Assembly: GCA_018398765.1 (NCBI GenBank)
Contig: JAHBMJ010001095.1
Location: 10,258-30,257, forward strand
Direction of reading: 5' to 3'
DNA length: 20,000 nucleotides
Origin: Chromera velia
Taxonomy: Eukaryota > Sar > Chromeraceae
The notes under the pieces: generated by a model
Told to the model about the DNA's origin: nothing
Seen by the model: only the letters and a program-made list of their open reading frames with translations
Database searches by the model: none
Translations under genes and position numbers: made by a program
Shown here: in pieces, positions 17,076-20,000 of the stretch
Numbering within the stretch: the stretch's first letter is position 1
How the letters are laid out: every line of letters begins with the position of its first letter

Positions 17076-17207
17076 GCCTTGTTGGGGAGACTGCTGCAGA
17101 GGAAGGCCGGGGGGCGGGGGAAGTCCCGTGTTCAGTTTGAACTTTGTTTTGTCCCACTGCCATTGCATCTGCATGGCCGACTCGATCGACGCTGCTCTCC
17201 GGGCCGC
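17076..17207 (+). CDS. Weak exon candidate of unknown protein
   Basis: This segment lies between an acceptor (GTGTGCCCAG) and a GTCAGT donor at 17208, the donor type used by the two firm genes here. It is open for exactly 44 codons (ALLGRLLQRK at the start, arginine-rich throughout). Alternatively, an ATG at 17173 in another frame gives MADSIDAALRAA up to the same donor and could be a first exon. Neither reading matches a family I know. Confidence 0.22.
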
Positions 17208-17640
17208 GTCAGTGGCGCTTTAAGCAGCACCTTGGAGTTTTGGAAAGCACAGGACTGAGGTGCAAGCTCATCATGATGAGGTGACAGAGACGAAGGCAGA
17301 GATGAGTGAGACGGATTGACGACTCATGACGAGCAGGGGGATCGAAGCGGAACATATGTGGAAAAAAGAAGCAGGGGTCAAACCAGATCACATCCCAGTG
17401 GACCCGCTGGGCGAGCCGGCACCATAGGAGAGAATGGCAAGAAAGGTCCACAGATCGAAAACGAATGTCAGCAAGGTGATGGACTTCTAAATGTCCATCC
17501 GAAGACGGGTCAGGAAATATGGTCGTGCTTGCGTTGTCTGTGCAGGAATGTCAAATTTGAAGAAACATCAAGAAATGGACATACAAGACTCCGCCGAGAG
17601 ACCGAGACTCTGAGTCGGCACGTAGGATAAAGCATCAAAT
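17208..17640. other. Unassigned stretch with exon-like hints
   Basis: A TCTGTGCAG acceptor sits at about 17537-17545. The frame at 17316-17630 carries CLRC and later histidines, and another frame reads CVVC then SNLKKHQ. Both evoke zinc-binding motifs, but spacing does not fit a standard C2H2 finger, so no gene is called. Confidence 0.3.
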
Positions 17641-18389
17641 CAGAACATGTACAGTGATTGTCTGATGCATTGCATGGCATTCGCTATTCTTAACACCATT
17701 GTCAATATTCGCTAAAGCTATCAATTTCAAGTTATATTAATACTTATATTGTATTAATAATGATAACTCTTACTACCTAGAGGGACAAAATTAATGCATA
17801 TCATACTAGATATCATATTCAGGAAGCATATCTTCAACCTAATCTTCAATACAGTCGTCGCAGCTTTATGGCATATCCTTGTAAAACAAATCTAACATAA
17901 AACTAGCAAATACTAACTTTCTGTTTATACATAGCTCTGTTAACAGTTTTCTTTTATAGGTCACATGTGTAACTTAAATATTAAAAGTAGTAGTCTAGGA
18001 GCGCCCTAGCGATCCAAATTTCTTTTTAGGACTTCAAACCAAATTTTTGACCCAATATAAGGCCAGTAGGACCAAATTGGTTTAATTTAGTTAGTATAAG
18101 TCCTAGTACAAGTCTTCAGTAAGTCTACTTGGTCAGTTTGGTCCAACCGTCCCACGTGCCGCCCTTTTTATCTAACAAACTCAAATTTTTATTTTTTTTC
18201 AAAAATAATTTACATTGATTTTACCCCTCTAGGTATATAGGATAAGTCTATATATTATGATTTGAAAATCAAGATAGTCTAAATTGGGCTCAATGTACTT
18301 AAATTATTAAGTGAAATTCGTCTGAGTTTAATAGTCTTAGAGTGAGTCTACATCATCATCATCATCATCATACGCCATCGCCACCGGCC

Positions 18390-18397
18390 TATAAATA
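18390..18397 (+). promoter_or_regulatory. TATA-box-like motif
   Basis: TATAAATA sits inside the near-palindrome GCCTATAAATAGGC and is followed by a locally GC-rich leader (18400-18440). This looks like a classical core promoter or an LTR-type promoter. No gene follows it, so it may belong to a mobile-element remnant or a noncoding transcript. Confidence 0.35.
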
Positions 18398-18766
18398 GGC
18401 GTCTATAGCGTTCGGCGGCAACGCACGATCGAGGCAGTTCGGTTCTTTACACCAGCAGTTCATTTTAATTTATACTTAGTAATTCAAACCAGGATGCTTC
18501 TTTTTTAGTGAAAAATGATCTGAATTAAAGTTCCAGCTAGTTGGGTAGCTAAACTAGAAGTTTGGCGGATTACTATAAATACGGGTACCCGGCTACTACT
18601 AGCTATGAATATCATGCATATATCTTACAAGTTTAAAAAAATTATAGCACTAATTTAAAGGTAATTTAAAGTAATTTTAAACATTGATTTATAATCACTA
18701 ATCACTATAAAGTTATTTAAGGTAATTTACTAGGTAATTTAAAGTGGTTTAGAACAGTATATGTTA

Positions 18767-18792
18767 GAGTAATTTAGAAAGTTAAATTACTC
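18767..18792. repeat. Perfect 10-bp stem hairpin
   Basis: GAGTAATTTA and TAAATTACTC flank a six-base loop. The stem words also occur as direct repeats just upstream. Confidence 0.8.
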
Positions 18793-18966
18793 ATTTTAAT
18801 GAAACTTTGGAGGTTGCTTTCTCATGAACCCTAGCGTAAAGTTCGCCGTAAACCATTCAATATTAGGAATTCAAACTAACAGTGCTTATACAGAAAATAT
18901 GTTAACTTAAGATTGATGGAAATCCCCATGTATACAGAAGGGGGGCTGAAAGCTTGACTGTCACAG

Positions 18967-20000
18967 TCACTTTTTGCAAAAAAAGTCTCTTTTGATCGAA
19001 ATGCTTCCATCTGGCAAACGCGCAAAGATGTGAGCTAGAAACGATAAGACGGTGTTCGTAGGTTGTAAACCTTCACCCCAGAGGATGGCCAGGAGGCCTC
19101 GCTTCCACTCGGACCCCCTTTTGACAATGGTGAAGATGGCCGAGCCCGAATCGCCCGGCCGACTCGGCAACAGGCACGTCGCACTCAGGGCATCCCAAAG
19201 TCCGTCCTCCGGCGTTCTGTTGGATGAATGGCTGGTGAAGAATTGTTTGAAATTGTGCAGCTCCTCCCAGACATACTTCTGCTGCACTTGAAACTTGTCT
19301 TTTATATTCACACACATCTTGCCTTGCTGGTGCATCCGAAGCCGCTCCGCCTGCCCCGTCTTGCCTCGGCCTACCTTAATGCAATGAGTGAGGCCAAAAG
19401 CTACTGGGGCATTCAGAGGCACCCTGTCTGCCTCGATGTCATCAGCCAGAATGAGCTCGTCTGGCTGTATTGCGTAAGGACGCAGCGTGAGGGTCCATCC
19501 TCGTCGATTGAACTCAATCTCAACGGCATTGAGATCGAGCACCGCAAAATCAGAGACTGCGTGCAGTGGAAGGTCAGACGACGCGCGGGGGATGTCGTGC
19601 AGATGGGCCGGGTGGACAGAGGCAGAGAAATGGGCAAGACGACACGTCACCGTGACGAACGAATGCAGATGTCGCCTCGAACAGACCCCACATGTGCCGC
19701 AACCCTTTGACCTCCGAGTCGTGTTCAAACTTCTCTCCCTCCCCCGACGGCCTCACACGAAAGCGACCCCGGACCTCGCGAGAGTCCTTTTCTGCAGCGA
19801 TGTGTCTTGAAGTTCCTGTTTGAACTCGAAGTCGAACCCCTTTGGTGGGGGGGGAAAGGATTTCTTCTGACGCAGTAATGGGGAGACAGGGAAGCAGACT
19901 GACACGAGGGTGTGCAGCTGCCCATCTTCCTTTGGCTCCTTACACACATGGCCGGCAGTGACCAGACAAAGCTTACTTCCCGTTTGGACCAACGTACTGC
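18967..20000 (-). CDS. Chymotrypsin-fold serine protease, partial, with in-frame stop
   Basis: One minus-strand frame carries the complete triad of a trypsin-like protease. LVTAGHVC has the catalytic His codon at 19948-19950, VSDFAVLDL has an Asp codon at 19549-19551, and RPGDSGSAIF has the Ser codon at 19147-19149. The gene ends at TGA (18967-18969) and runs off the window at its 5' end. The frame is broken by a single TGA at 19753-19755. Around 19600-19800 another frame looks more protein-like (RVRPSGEGEKFEHDSEVKG), so an intron, two compensating frameshifts, assembly error or pseudogene decay are all possible. The roughly 130 codons between His and Asp exceed the usual spacing, which favours an unrecognised intron or insert. 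The substrate is unknown. The 3' end abuts AT-rich island C directly. Confidence 0.6.

Larger units (their letters stand above)
17640..18960. other. AT-rich noncoding island C
   Basis: About 1.3 kb of AT-rich DNA ends at the stop codon of the minus-strand protease gene. It carries the 15-base word shared with island B (17763-17777) and an imperfect inverted repeat 17774-17790 / 18219-18235 (15 of 17 matching). A GGACCAAA...TTTGGTCC pair lies at about 18069-18152, a (CAT)n run at 18351-18371, a TATA motif, repeated GGTAATTTA units at 18660-18740 and a hairpin at 18767-18792. No protein gene was seen. Confidence 0.6.

Noticed and set aside
17520..17600. Zinc finger from CVVC and SNLKKHQ
   Set aside because: The spacing between the second Cys and the His is too short for a C2H2 finger, and another frame is equally open.
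1..20000. tRNA, 5S rRNA or spliceosomal snRNA genes
   Set aside because: I looked for B-box-like GGTTCGANTCC, 5S and U1/U2/U6 signatures by eye and found none. A covariance-model scan would be decisive.

Overview
The window reads as nuclear DNA from a eukaryotic protist. It has two intron-rich genes, long simple-sequence arrays and AT-rich islands, and no bacterial-style gene packing. A plant-type sedoheptulose-1,7-bisphosphatase (SBPase) gene points to an algal or alveolate lineage. A chromerid-like alga would fit, but I cannot prove that from 20 kb.

Layout. 1-200: an exon-like fragment with a serine-protease GDSGS motif. 1133-1830: AT-rich island A. 1907-4787 (minus): SBPase in five exons. 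5353-10600 (plus): a complete 12-exon TBC1D22/Gyp1-type Rab GTPase-activating protein, 382 residues. The two genes are head to head with about 565 bp between start codons. 10640-12330: AT-rich island B. 12340-15610: a repeat district with five large (TCTG/CCTG)n arrays, a shared purine-rich leader and a possible decayed Ty1/copia reverse transcriptase fragment. 15612-15758: a possible terminal exon of an unknown gene. 15825-16767: a 78-bp minisatellite, open for 302 codons. 17076-17207: a weak exon candidate. 17640-18960: AT-rich island C with a TATA-like promoter motif. 18967-20000 (minus): a chymotrypsin-fold protease gene with a visible His/Asp/Ser triad, cut by the window edge and interrupted by an in-frame stop.

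Both main genes were reconstructed exon by exon from reading frame, splice phase and family alignment. All 15 introns are GT-AG and most end in TGCAG. Nine of the 15 donors have C at intron position +3 (mostly GTCAGT), which is rare in eukaryotes. SBPase acts in carbon metabolism and the TBC protein in membrane traffic, so their pairing suggests only a shared divergent promoter region.

The observations most worth checking are the C+3 donors, a perfect 54-bp duplication that copies a 3' splice site in frame in SBPase, the leader-linked TCTG/CCTG arrays, and the substitution pattern of the 78-bp repeat. I did not find a clearly new enzymatic or defence system.
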